This document shows, piece by piece, positions 1-6,387 of a DNA stretch of 10,148 bases. The notes below the pieces were generated by a model, which was not told the origin of the DNA, searched no databases, and was given only the letters and a program-made list of their open reading frames with translations. Origin of the DNA: CAZWZG01 sp964638245 (GTDB lineage: Bacteria > Pseudomonadota > Alphaproteobacteria > Rhodobacterales > Rhodobacteraceae); contig CAZWZG010000117.1 of assembly GCA_964638245.1 (NCBI GenBank), positions 1 through 10,148 of the forward strand, given 5' to 3'. A program made the translations under genes and the position numbers. Position 1 is the first letter of the stretch; each line of letters starts with the position of its first letter.

Positions 1-71
1 CCGCTGAAGGGACTCGAACCCCCGACCCCATCATTACGAATGACGTGCTCTACCATCTGAGCTACAGCGGC
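1..71 (-). tRNA. tRNA-Thr (anticodon CGT), 3' end cut by window edge
   Basis: The minus strand folds as a standard tRNA. The acceptor arm is GCCGCTG at 71-65, pairing with CAGCGG at 6-1. The D arm has GCTC and GAGC stems, and the anticodon stem is CGTCA/TGATG around the loop TTCGTAA. The T arm has loop TTCGAGT with a GGGGG/CCCTT stem that includes two G-T pairs. The anticodon CGT (plus-strand 36-38) reads the threonine codon ACG. The last acceptor base, the discriminator base and any encoded CCA lie before position 1, so the gene is partial by about two bases plus CCA. It is transcribed in the same direction as the downstream-ending lacI gene, with 86 bases between them. A TTGCAC (139-134) with CATACG 17 bases further on is a weak possible promoter for it. 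Confidence 0.95.
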
Positions 72-157
72 GTTGCGGTGCTTGAGCTAAAGCCCGAACC
101 GAACGGGCGGCGTATGCCATGCGTTCGCGATTTGTGCAAGATGCTCGGGGCGGAGAA

Positions 158-1156
158 TTATGACCTGCGTCGAAGGGTTTTTCGTTCCACGAGGTGGCAG
201 GGAAACAGCCGAGTTTGGGCCAGCTTACCTGGAGCTTCCAGAAGGTCCACGACAACCTCGATCGAAGTCTCGATGATTTCTGCAATCGGTTGGTGAATTG
301 TCGTCAGGGCAATGTTTTCCCATCGTGCCATCTGCATGTCGTTCAGGCCCACGATACTGACGTCATCGGGAATGCGGAGCCCTATGGATTGCGCAGCACT
401 CAACGCACCAATTGAGAGAACATCGTCGCCGCAGAAGTACGCTTGTGCAGGATCCGTCATCAGTTGCTTCGTCATTTCGACCCGGCCTGCGTCGAAGGAA
501 TAGGCACTGGCGAAGGTCGTGGTCAGCTTGATCGAAGGGTCGTTGGCGATGACCTCGACAAAGCCCTTCATGCGGTCCTGGGTGGAGGTCGCATCCTCAG
601 GCCCGCCCAGGAAGCACACATGGTCAAAGCCGCGCTCAAGGAACGCGCGGGCGACGATGCGTCCGCATTCGACATTGTCGATGCCGACGATGTGCACGTC
701 TGGCGTGCTGGAAAAACGACCAAAGGAATGCACAACGGGGATGCCAGCGTCGCGGAACGCGCGTGGAAAGGCCGGGGGTAGGGTGGAGGACGCCACGATC
801 GCACCATCGACCGAGTACTGTTGCAGCAGCCGCACCGTGTCCTCCGGCTTGTCTTCGTCCGACAGGTTGACCAGAAGCGGGCGCAGACCGCGGTTCTGAA
901 GGCCGCGTGTGAACAAATCGAAGACTTCCAAAAAGATCGGGTTATGGAAGTTGTTGGAAATCAATCCGATCAACTTCGTTCGTCCGGTGGTCAAAGAGGA
1001 CGCCAGCGCATTGGGCTGATAGCCCAAACGCGCGGCGGCTTTTTCAACCTTCTGCCGGGTCTTTGTGGAAACCGAGGCGCCTTCTGTAAATGTACGTGAA
1101 ACGGCCGAGCGCGAAACGCCCGCCAGTTCCGCGACTTCCTTGAGCGTTACGGCCAT
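158..1156 (-). CDS. LacI-family transcriptional repressor, probable local regulator of the inositol locus
   Basis: This is a 332-residue cytoplasmic DNA-binding protein of typical LacI-family length. Residues 3-24 form the helix-turn-helix (TLKEVAELAGVSRSAVSRTF), followed by the hinge segment PNALASSLTTGRT (48-60) that sits in the operator minor groove in this family. From about residue 62 (LIGLISNNFHNPIF) the protein is a two-lobed periplasmic-binding-protein-like effector domain, with the usual GIDN, FLGG and GLNDM landmarks. The start at 1156 is chosen because GGAGA lies about five bases upstream and the HTH begins immediately. An upstream TTG at 1204 is in frame but lies inside the operator. 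The gene is divergent from the transporter operon, and the palindrome at 1200-1213 lies 43 bases upstream of its start, so autorepression is likely. The same palindrome recurs before the catabolic genes. The effector is not readable from sequence; inositol or an inosose intermediate is inferred from context only. Confidence 0.93.
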   Translation of the reverse strand: MAVTLKEVAELAGVSRSAVSRTFTEGASVSTKTRQKVEKAAARLGYQPNALASSLTTGRTKLIGLISNNFHNPIFLEVFDLFTRGLQNRGLRPLLVNLSDEDKPEDTVRLLQQYSVDGAIVASSTLPPAFPRAFRDAGIPVVHSFGRFSSTPDVHIVGIDNVECGRIVARAFLERGFDHVCFLGGPEDATSTQDRMKGFVEVIANDPSIKLTTTFASAYSFDAGRVEMTKQLMTDPAQAYFCGDDVLSIGALSAAQSIGLRIPDDVSIVGLNDMQMARWENIALTTIHQPIAEIIETSIEVVVDLLEAPGKLAQTRLFPCHLVERKTLRRRS

Positions 1157-1199
1157 CCGTTCTCCAATCCGGAAAAGCCTGCGCAAAAAATAAGCATTT

Positions 1200-1213
1200 T
1201 GCAACCGGTTGCA
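1200..1213. promoter_or_regulatory. LacI-type operator between lacI and the sugar ABC transporter operon
   Basis: TGCAACCGGTTGCA is a perfect 14-base palindrome with a central CG, the symmetry recognised by LacI-family dimers whose hinge helices pry open the centre. It lies in the 146-base divergent region, 43 bases from the lacI start and 89 bases from the binding-protein start. The same core occurs at 7493-7510. For lacI, a TTGGCA (1223-1218, minus) could act as a -35 with the operator in the spacer, but no convincing -10 follows. No clear promoter was resolved towards the transporter. Binding by the adjacent LacI protein is inferred. Confidence 0.82.
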
Positions 1214-1275
1214 CGAATGCCAAACCTGTGCTTTGCTCCGAGTCGGAGGGGTCGCGGGTAAGCGGCCTCCAAATC

Positions 1276-1289
1276 AAGCATACGTGCTT
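1276..1289 (+). promoter_or_regulatory. Small leader hairpin with UACG loop just before the binding-protein RBS
   Basis: AAGCA and TGCTT form a five-base-pair stem around the tetraloop TACG (UACG in RNA), a member of the UNCG class. The stem ends two bases before the ribosome-binding site AGGGAGGAAA (1291-1300) and 13 bases before the ATG at 1303. The closing pair is A-U rather than the most stable C-G, so the hairpin is weak. It could protect the 5' end of the mRNA or tune initiation, but this is inference from structure alone. Confidence 0.3.
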
Positions 1290-1302
1290 TAGGGAGGAAA
1301 AT

Positions 1303-2226
1303 ATGAAAAAGCCAATCCTCGCAGCTCTTGCTGCGATAATGGTCGCTGGTGCTGCTTTTGCGGGTGGTCACGGCGAGCGCTATGTCATGATCACGCACAC
1401 ACAGGGTACCGATCCATTCTGGCCCGTCGTGGAAAAAGGCGGCCGCGACGCTGCTGAAGCCATTGGTGCAACGCTCGAATACAACTTTGACGTCTCCGGC
1501 GACATGGCCGCAATGGCCGCGCTGATCGAAGCAGCGGCAGCGTCGAACCCCGACGGAATCATTGTTTCGCTGCCCGACGCTGACGCGCTTGGACCTGCAA
1601 TCCGCGCTGCTGTTGCAGACGGTATTCCGGTTGTGACGATAAACTCGGGTCTTGAGTCCTCGGCCGAGCTTGGCGCGCTGATGCACGTCGGCCAGCCAGA
1701 GCGTCTTGCCGGTGAAGCCGCCGGTACGCGTGCCGCTTCCGAAGGTGTGACCAACGGTCTCTGCCTGAACCAGGAAGCGTTCAACACCGCTCTTGTCGAC
1801 CGTTGCGAGGGCTACTTTGCTGGCCTTGGCGGCGACCTCAACATGATCGACGTCTCGAATGACCCGGCTCAGATCGAAACGCGTACGGCTGCTGCGCTGC
1901 AGGCTGACCCGTCGATCGACGGTGTTCTGGCTGTTGGCCCGCATGTCTGCGAAGCCGCAAGCAAGGCCATCGAAGCCGTTGGTGCCGACACGCAACTTGC
2001 CTGCTTTGACCTGTCGCCTGGTGTGATGGACATGATCGAAAACGGTCAGGCGTCGTTCACGATTGACCAGCAGCAGCGACTGCAAGGCTACATGCCGGTC
2101 ATCGTTCTGCACCTTTACAACAACAACGCTGGCCTTTTGCCGGGCAACAACATTGCTTCGGGCCCAGGCTTCGTGGATGCGTCCAACGCAGCAGCTGTTA
2201 AGGAACTGGCGGGCATCGACCGCTAA
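1303..2226 (+). CDS. Periplasmic sugar/cyclitol-binding protein of an ABC importer
   Basis: This is a 307-residue substrate-binding protein of the ribose/fructose type (Peripl_BP_4 fold). Residues 1-20 are a classic Sec signal peptide: MKK, a hydrophobic Ala-rich core, then GAAFA with predicted cleavage after Ala20. There is no lipobox, so the mature protein should be soluble in the periplasm. The mature part starts with the first beta strand YVMITHTQGTDPFW (27-40), where DPFW is a typical ligand-contacting aromatic loop. GIIVSLPDADAL (85-96) and the segment from VLAVGPHV (208-215) follow the family pattern. Cysteines 154, 168, 216 and 234 could form disulfides. The ATG at 1303 is preceded by a strong AGGGAGGAAA site. 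It is the first gene of an importer operon with permease and ATPase downstream. An inositol-type substrate is inferred from the neighbouring iolD and iolC; fructose or ribose-like sugars remain possible. Confidence 0.92.
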   Translation: MKKPILAALAAIMVAGAAFAGGHGERYVMITHTQGTDPFWPVVEKGGRDAAEAIGATLEYNFDVSGDMAAMAALIEAAAASNPDGIIVSLPDADALGPAIRAAVADGIPVVTINSGLESSAELGALMHVGQPERLAGEAAGTRAASEGVTNGLCLNQEAFNTALVDRCEGYFAGLGGDLNMIDVSNDPAQIETRTAAALQADPSIDGVLAVGPHVCEAASKAIEAVGADTQLACFDLSPGVMDMIENGQASFTIDQQQRLQGYMPVIVLHLYNNNAGLLPGNNIASGPGFVDASNAAAVKELAGIDR

Positions 2227-2243
2227 GTTTCAGACGATGCAAG

Positions 2244-2274
2244 AAACAGGCGGGGGAAACTCCGCCTGTTTTTT
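2244..2274 (+). terminator. Intercistronic hairpin terminator between binding protein and permease
   Basis: AAACAGGCGG (2244-2253) pairs perfectly with CCGCCTGTTT (2262-2271) around an eight-base loop, giving a ten-base-pair stem. A run of six T covers 2269-2274. This is a textbook intrinsic terminator, but it lies only 18 bases after the binding-protein stop and before the permease of the same operon. It therefore probably gives partial termination or protects the 3' end of the upstream message, leaving the binding protein in excess over the membrane components. Confidence 0.85.
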
Positions 2275-2311
2275 CTCAAGACGTCATAAAATCTAAAAAG
2301 ACGAGGGGACC

Positions 2312-3493
2312 ATGGCGAACGCGAGTGAATCCGACCGCTTACAGGAAGAAACCCGATTTCAGAGGTTGGTTAGACGGCCTGAAATTGGCGCCTTTATTGT
2401 TATGATCGTGATCATTGTGGCGCTTGGTTTCGCCTCGGAGATGAAGGCCTTCAACGCGCTCGGCCTCAAGAACAACATCAAGATCATCGCGCAATACGGG
2501 ATCATCGCGATCGGCGCATCGCTGTTGATGATCGCCGGTGAATTCGACCTGTCGATCGGGTCGATGATTGGATTCGCGGGGATGTCCATGGCGCTCATGC
2601 TCAAATGGGGTTTGCCCTTTGGACTTGGCGATGCGACACCGTTCACTGCGTTCATCTTCACGCTGGCAATGACGCTGACCTTCGGTTGGATCATCGGCAA
2701 CATCGTGGTGCGATCCGGGCTATCGAGTTTTATCGTGACGCTTGGGTTCCTCTTCTTCCTACGCGGGGTCACCGAGGTCGCGTTTCGCCTGATCAACCAG
2801 TCGACGCAGGTGTCCGGCTTGCCCGACTACAAGGAAGAAAGCTGGTTCGCCAATATCCTGGGCGGCGAGGTTTTCGGGTGGTTCTATGACGCGTGGTTCT
2901 GGATCGGTCAGAGGGTCACAGCCAACTGGGAGTTTCCCGAGCGTTTGTCGATTGAGACGATCAATGCGCTTGGTCTTTTGAACATCAACCGACGCCTCGA
3001 ACAGTGGGTGACCGGTTTTGACGCGCGGTTCCTGTGGTTCATCGTGATTGGGGCGGTGGCCTACTACGTGTTGAGCCGCACGCAACTGGGCAACTGGATC
3101 TATGCCACGGGTGACAACAAAGAAGCGGCGCGCGCGAACGGTGTTCCGACCAACCGCGTGAAGATCGGCCTGTTTATGTTCACAGCCTTCTGCGCGACGA
3201 TGTTTGCGGCCTGTCAGGTGTTTGACACAAACACGTCGGACGCCGCCAAAGGCAACCTGATGGAGCTTTTCGCCATCGCAATCGCCGTTGTGGGCGGCAC
3301 GCTCATGACCGGTGGATATGGCTCGGTGATCGGGGTGGCCTTCGGGGCGATCACGGTTGGCCTTGTGGCCAACGCGGTGTTCTTTATTCCGGCCATCGAC
3401 GGCGCTTGGTTCCGCGTGTTCCTGGGTGCAATCCTGTTGGCGGCAGTCTTCGCCAACGAGCGAATTCGCAAACGCATCACGGGAGGGATCTAA
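2312..3493 (+). CDS. Sugar/cyclitol ABC transporter permease (RbsC/FrcC-like, BPD_transp_2)
   Basis: This is a 393-residue inner-membrane permease of the ribose-type importer family. A cytoplasmic N-terminus of about 26 residues is followed by a first membrane helix near 27-41. The conserved GIIAIGASLLMIAGEFDLSIG block (63-83) is characteristic of this family. Further helices lie near 85-97, 112-132, 139-152, 240-255, 286-303, 318-332, 336-358 and 368-381. The cytoplasmic coupling loop ATGDNKEAARANGVPTNRVK (265-284) should contact the ATPase. The family is usually about 320-350 residues. The excess lies mainly in a long Trp-rich stretch between residues 160 and 238. The start at 2312 has GAGGGG just upstream, and the gene follows the hairpin at 2244-2274. 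The next gene begins three bases after its stop. The substrate is inferred from context. Confidence 0.92.
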   Translation: MANASESDRLQEETRFQRLVRRPEIGAFIVMIVIIVALGFASEMKAFNALGLKNNIKIIAQYGIIAIGASLLMIAGEFDLSIGSMIGFAGMSMALMLKWGLPFGLGDATPFTAFIFTLAMTLTFGWIIGNIVVRSGLSSFIVTLGFLFFLRGVTEVAFRLINQSTQVSGLPDYKEESWFANILGGEVFGWFYDAWFWIGQRVTANWEFPERLSIETINALGLLNINRRLEQWVTGFDARFLWFIVIGAVAYYVLSRTQLGNWIYATGDNKEAARANGVPTNRVKIGLFMFTAFCATMFAACQVFDTNTSDAAKGNLMELFAIAIAVVGGTLMTGGYGSVIGVAFGAITVGLVANAVFFIPAIDGAWFRVFLGAILLAAVFANERIRKRITGGI

Positions 3494-3496
3494 GCC

Positions 3497-4270
3497 ATGG
3501 CTGAACCATATCTCCGCGTTGAAAAACTGGTCAAACGCTTCGGGCCGTTCACGGCGCTCGCCGGGGTGGACCTTGATGTCTACCCGGGCGAAGTCCATGC
3601 GCTTCTGGGCGACAATGGGGCCGGGAAATCGACCTTGATCAAGAACCTCGCCGGCGTCCACCAGCCGACCGAAGGGCAGATCTATATCGAAGGCAAGCCG
3701 GTCAATTTTCGCTCGCCGCGCGATGCGTCTGCCGCCGGGATCGGTACCGTGTATCAGGATCTTGCCCTGAACCAGTTGATGAGCGTGACGCGTAACTTCT
3801 TCATGGGACGTGAAATGAAGAACGCCTTCGGTGCGCTCAAAATGGACGAGATGGACAAGATCGCCCATGACGAGATGCTGAAGATCGGGATCGACTTTTC
3901 GGATCCGACGCAGGCTGTCGGCACCATGTCGGGTGGTCAGCGTCAGACCCTTGCGATTGCGCGCGCCATCTACTTTGGCGCGAAGGTTCTGATCCTCGAC
4001 GAGCCGACGTCGGCCTTGGGTCAGAAGCAGCAGATGGGCGTTCTCAAAACGATCAAGAAGGTCCGTGCCCGTGGTGACATCGCGATTATTTTCATTACCC
4101 ACAACGAGATCCACTCGCGCCTTGTGGGCGACCGGTTCACGTTCTTGGCGCTGGGTAAGGTCATCGGAGCGGGCAAGTCGGAAGACATTTCCGATACCGA
4201 GATGCGCCGCCTTATGTCCGGTGGAGCCGAGATGGGCGATCTGGCGCAGGAACTGGCCGAGATCGGCTAG
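3497..4270 (+). CDS. Sugar/cyclitol ABC transporter ATP-binding protein (FrcA-like, single domain)
   Basis: This is a 257-residue cytoplasmic ATPase that powers the importer. Walker A is GDNGAGKST (38-46), the Q-loop is YQD (Gln87), the signature is MSGGQRQ (144-150), Walker B is VLILDEP (164-170) with Glu169, and the switch is His202 in FITHN. It carries one nucleotide-binding domain, unlike the roughly 500-residue two-domain ATPases of the RbsA, MglA or IatA type, so it should act as a homodimer as FrcA does. The D-loop reads SALG rather than SALD, as is common in this sugar subfamily. The start at 3497 follows the permease stop by three bases. Its ribosome-binding site GGGAGGG (3481-3487) lies inside the permease end, suggesting translational coupling. 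The operon ends at the hairpin at 4289-4322. Confidence 0.93.
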   Translation: MAEPYLRVEKLVKRFGPFTALAGVDLDVYPGEVHALLGDNGAGKSTLIKNLAGVHQPTEGQIYIEGKPVNFRSPRDASAAGIGTVYQDLALNQLMSVTRNFFMGREMKNAFGALKMDEMDKIAHDEMLKIGIDFSDPTQAVGTMSGGQRQTLAIARAIYFGAKVLILDEPTSALGQKQQMGVLKTIKKVRARGDIAIIFITHNEIHSRLVGDRFTFLALGKVIGAGKSEDISDTEMRRLMSGGAEMGDLAQELAEIG

Positions 4271-4288
4271 GCTTGATCCATAAACTAG

Positions 4289-4322
4289 AAAAGGCGCGGC
4301 GCATTTGGGCCGGGCCTTTTTT
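4289..4322 (+). terminator. Transporter operon terminator, possibly bidirectional between convergent operons
   Basis: AAAAGGCGCGGC (4289-4300) pairs with GCCGGGCCTTTT (4309-4320) with one internal G-G mismatch and an eight-base loop. Six T follow at 4317-4322. It sits 18 bases after the ATPase stop in the 69-base gap between two convergent operons. On the minus strand the same stem ends in only four T, so it may also stop transcripts arriving from the dehydrogenase operon, less efficiently. No separate minus-strand terminator is visible. Confidence 0.85.
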
Positions 4323-4339
4323 GTTAAGTCCGCGTTGTC

Positions 4340-5473
4340 TCAGCGAAACATCGGGGGGCGGGCGTCAGTCCATGCTCCGTCTCCTTTTGCGCTTTCGACA
4401 GCCGCATAAACTGCTGCCATCGAGCGCACCCCGTCTGCTGCAAGAGGCAGGCCGCCAGCCTCGCCGCCACGGATCGCGGCCGCAAGATCGACATAGATGT
4501 TGGCGACGGCGAGCGGGAAACCTTCGGGGTGGGCGATTGCGACGCGGCTAAGCCGGGCGGCTTCGTCCGAAAGGCCGCCTTCGCCTTTTTCCATGATCTG
4601 GGTCCGGCCGCCGACGGGGGTGTAGTACACCTGGTTTGGTTGCTCGGATGCCCAGCGCATGCCGCCGGTTTCGCCGAAGACCTGAATGTCAAAGCCATGC
4701 TGGCGGCCGATCGCGACGGAGGACGTCCAGAGGCGACCGACAGTGCCGCCGTCCATGCGGAAGTTGACCATGGCGTCGTCTTCGAGCGTGCGGCTGGGGA
4801 TTGTGGAGGCGAAGTCTGCGGCAAGGCTGCGCACCTCGTCTCCGACGATGAAGCTGGCCATATGAAGCGCGTGGATGCCGCAATCGGCGAACTGGCCCGA
4901 GACACCGGCCATCGCCGGGTCATAGCGCCAGCGGACGCGCGGGTTGTCGGCGTCGGTCGCGTCTCCGTGGTGTCCGTGGCTGAAGCTGGTGACGACAAGG
5001 CGGACCTTGCCGATCTGGCCCGTCTTCACCATCTGGCGCATTTCGCGGACCATTGGATAGGCCGAGTAGCAGTAGTTGACGGCGCAGATTTTGCCGCTCG
5101 CCTCAGCGACGCGGACGATCTCTTCACCTTCTTCGACGGTCATTGTCATCGGCTTTTCGCAGAGCACGTTGAATCCGGCTTCGAGGAACGACTTGGTGAT
5201 CTCGAAATGCGTCGAGTTGGGCGTGGCGACCGTGACGAGGTCGACGCGGTCAGAACGGTTCCGCTCGCCGTCTAGCATCTCCTGCCAGTTGGCGTAGGCG
5301 CGGTCGGGGGCGACGCCGAGCGATTGCGCATAGGCGCGACCCTTGTCGGCGTCGACGTCTAGCGCGCCTGCCGCCATCACGAAGTTGCCGTCAGCTTGCG
5401 CGCCCAAACGATGTGCCGGTCCGATCTGGCTGCCTTCTCCGCCGCCGATCATGCCCCATTGAAGCTTTGCCAT
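4340..5473 (-). CDS. Gfo/Idh/MocA-family dehydrogenase, probable inositol or sugar dehydrogenase
   Basis: This is a 377-residue cytoplasmic NAD(P)-dependent oxidoreductase. The N-terminal Rossmann fold starts with WGMIGGGEGSQIGPAHR (6-22), a glycine-rich dinucleotide loop with an extended GEGSQIG variant. The family's cofactor/catalytic EKP motif is CEKP (105-108, Lys107). The C-terminal domain holds the Asp-x-x-x-His catalytic pair, seen here as DCGIH (Asp197, His201). The start at 5473 is supported by GAGGAGA about seven bases upstream. Longer in-frame extensions run back into the preceding gene. It is the last gene of a three-gene minus operon, 11 bases after the IolE-like gene. By context it may oxidise an inositol isomer such as scyllo- or chiro-inositol, or reduce an inosose. 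The exact substrate cannot be read from sequence, so no symbol is given. Confidence 0.9.
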   Translation of the reverse strand: MAKLQWGMIGGGEGSQIGPAHRLGAQADGNFVMAAGALDVDADKGRAYAQSLGVAPDRAYANWQEMLDGERNRSDRVDLVTVATPNSTHFEITKSFLEAGFNVLCEKPMTMTVEEGEEIVRVAEASGKICAVNYCYSAYPMVREMRQMVKTGQIGKVRLVVTSFSHGHHGDATDADNPRVRWRYDPAMAGVSGQFADCGIHALHMASFIVGDEVRSLAADFASTIPSRTLEDDAMVNFRMDGGTVGRLWTSSVAIGRQHGFDIQVFGETGGMRWASEQPNQVYYTPVGGRTQIMEKGEGGLSDEAARLSRVAIAHPEGFPLAVANIYVDLAAAIRGGEAGGLPLAADGVRSMAAVYAAVESAKGDGAWTDARPPMFR

Positions 5474-5484
5474 GGGATGTCTCC

Positions 5485-6375
5485 TCAGAAACCGATGGAC
5501 GCGAGATAGGTCCGGTTGATTTTTGCCTCGCGAAGCGGATCCGTGCCGGGAATGGTCGGGTCGCAGTCCTGTTCGACCGTGCACCAGCCTTCGAAAGCGT
5601 TGTCCAGAAGGATCTGACGGACGGCGGGGAAGTCCACGTCGCCGTCGCCGAGGTTGCAGAAGATGCCCTGGCCGCAGGCGTCATAGAAGCCTGTGCCCTT
5701 GGCGATCACGTCGGCTTTCACGGCCGGATCGATGTCCTTGAAGTGCATGTAGCTGATGCGGTCGATGTGGCGCTTCATGAAGGCGACCGGATCGTAGCCC
5801 GCATAGGAATGGTGGCCGGTGTCAAAGCAGATTTTGAGGATATCTTCGGAGACCTCGTCGAGAAGACGCTCAAGCTCGGGCTCGAAATCCATGAAGCCTG
5901 CGGCGTGGGCGTGGATGCCTACCGTCAGTCCTGCATCGGTGCCGAGTTTAGCAATGTGTGCGATGCGGTCGCGGTACTTCTCCCACTCGGACTGATCCAT
6001 CTTTTCGGCGGCATCCCAGCGGCCTGCGGTGGGTGCGCGGCGGGGTGAGATGGAGTCGATGAGGACGAGGTGCTTGGCGCCATGGGCATTCAGCGCGGCG
6101 ATGGTGCGCTCGGAGCCGTCGAGCACATCATCCCATGCGTCGGGGTCATGGAACGGGCGGAAGACGACGCCGCCGATGAGGGTCAGGTCGTGTTCAGCCA
6201 GCGCCTCCGCCACCTGCGGCGGGTCCTCGGGCATGAAGCCGACGGGGCCAAGCTCGATCCCCTTATAGCCCGCTTCAGCGTTTTCACGCAGAACGTCGCG
6301 CCAGTCGGGGTTGCGCGGGTCGTTTGCAAATTCCACGCCCCAAGAGCAGGGCGCATTGCCGATCTCGATCGTCAT
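5485..6375 (-). CDS. IolE-like sugar phosphate isomerase/epimerase-family TIM-barrel enzyme (probable inosose dehydratase or isomerase)
   Basis: This is a 296-residue cytoplasmic enzyme of the xylose-isomerase-like TIM-barrel (AP endonuclease 2) superfamily. Its length matches IolE. It opens with IGNAPCSWGV (5-14). Features resembling IolE include GIHAHAAGF (153-161), FDTGHHSYAGYDP (184-196), DRISYMHFKDI (205-215), GIFCNLGDGDVDF (237-249) and TVEQD (266-270). Likely divalent-metal ligands are Asp185, His188, His211 and Glu268, with His154/His156 where related isomerases have a Glu. IolE dehydrates 2-keto-myo-inositol to the trihydroxycyclohexanedione used by IolD. IolI-type isomerases interconvert inososes. 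The N-terminus and the GDG region differ from the textbook IolE pattern (FTVPGDG), so an inosose isomerase role is possible. The start at 6375 has AAGGAC about six bases upstream and follows the upstream gene by 12 bases. Confidence 0.87.
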   Translation of the reverse strand: MTIEIGNAPCSWGVEFANDPRNPDWRDVLRENAEAGYKGIELGPVGFMPEDPPQVAEALAEHDLTLIGGVVFRPFHDPDAWDDVLDGSERTIAALNAHGAKHLVLIDSISPRRAPTAGRWDAAEKMDQSEWEKYRDRIAHIAKLGTDAGLTVGIHAHAAGFMDFEPELERLLDEVSEDILKICFDTGHHSYAGYDPVAFMKRHIDRISYMHFKDIDPAVKADVIAKGTGFYDACGQGIFCNLGDGDVDFPAVRQILLDNAFEGWCTVEQDCDPTIPGTDPLREAKINRTYLASIGF

Positions 6376-6387
6376 GGGTTTGTCCTT

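Noticed and set aside
1..71. tRNA-Thr as an integration site for a genomic island
   Set aside because: No integrase gene, no direct repeat of the tRNA 3' end and no change in composition were seen in the window.
92..108. Hairpin GCCCG/CGGGC between lacI and the tRNA gene as a terminator
   Set aside because: The stem is only five base pairs and neither strand has a T-run after it. lacI has no convincing terminator in this gap.
111..139. TTGCAC and CATACG spaced 17 bases on the minus strand as a tRNA promoter
   Set aside because: Each hexamer matches the consensus at only three of six positions, so it is mentioned with the tRNA but not called as a feature.
1157..1204. N-terminal extension of the LacI protein from a TTG at 1204
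   Set aside because: It would begin inside the operator palindrome and add 16 residues before the conserved HTH. The ATG at 1156 has a good GGAGA site.
2759..4114. Long minus-strand open frame opposite permease and ATPase
   Set aside because: It lies antisense to two genes with clear family motifs, has no recognisable domain and no supported start. It is a by-product of codon bias in GC-rich DNA.
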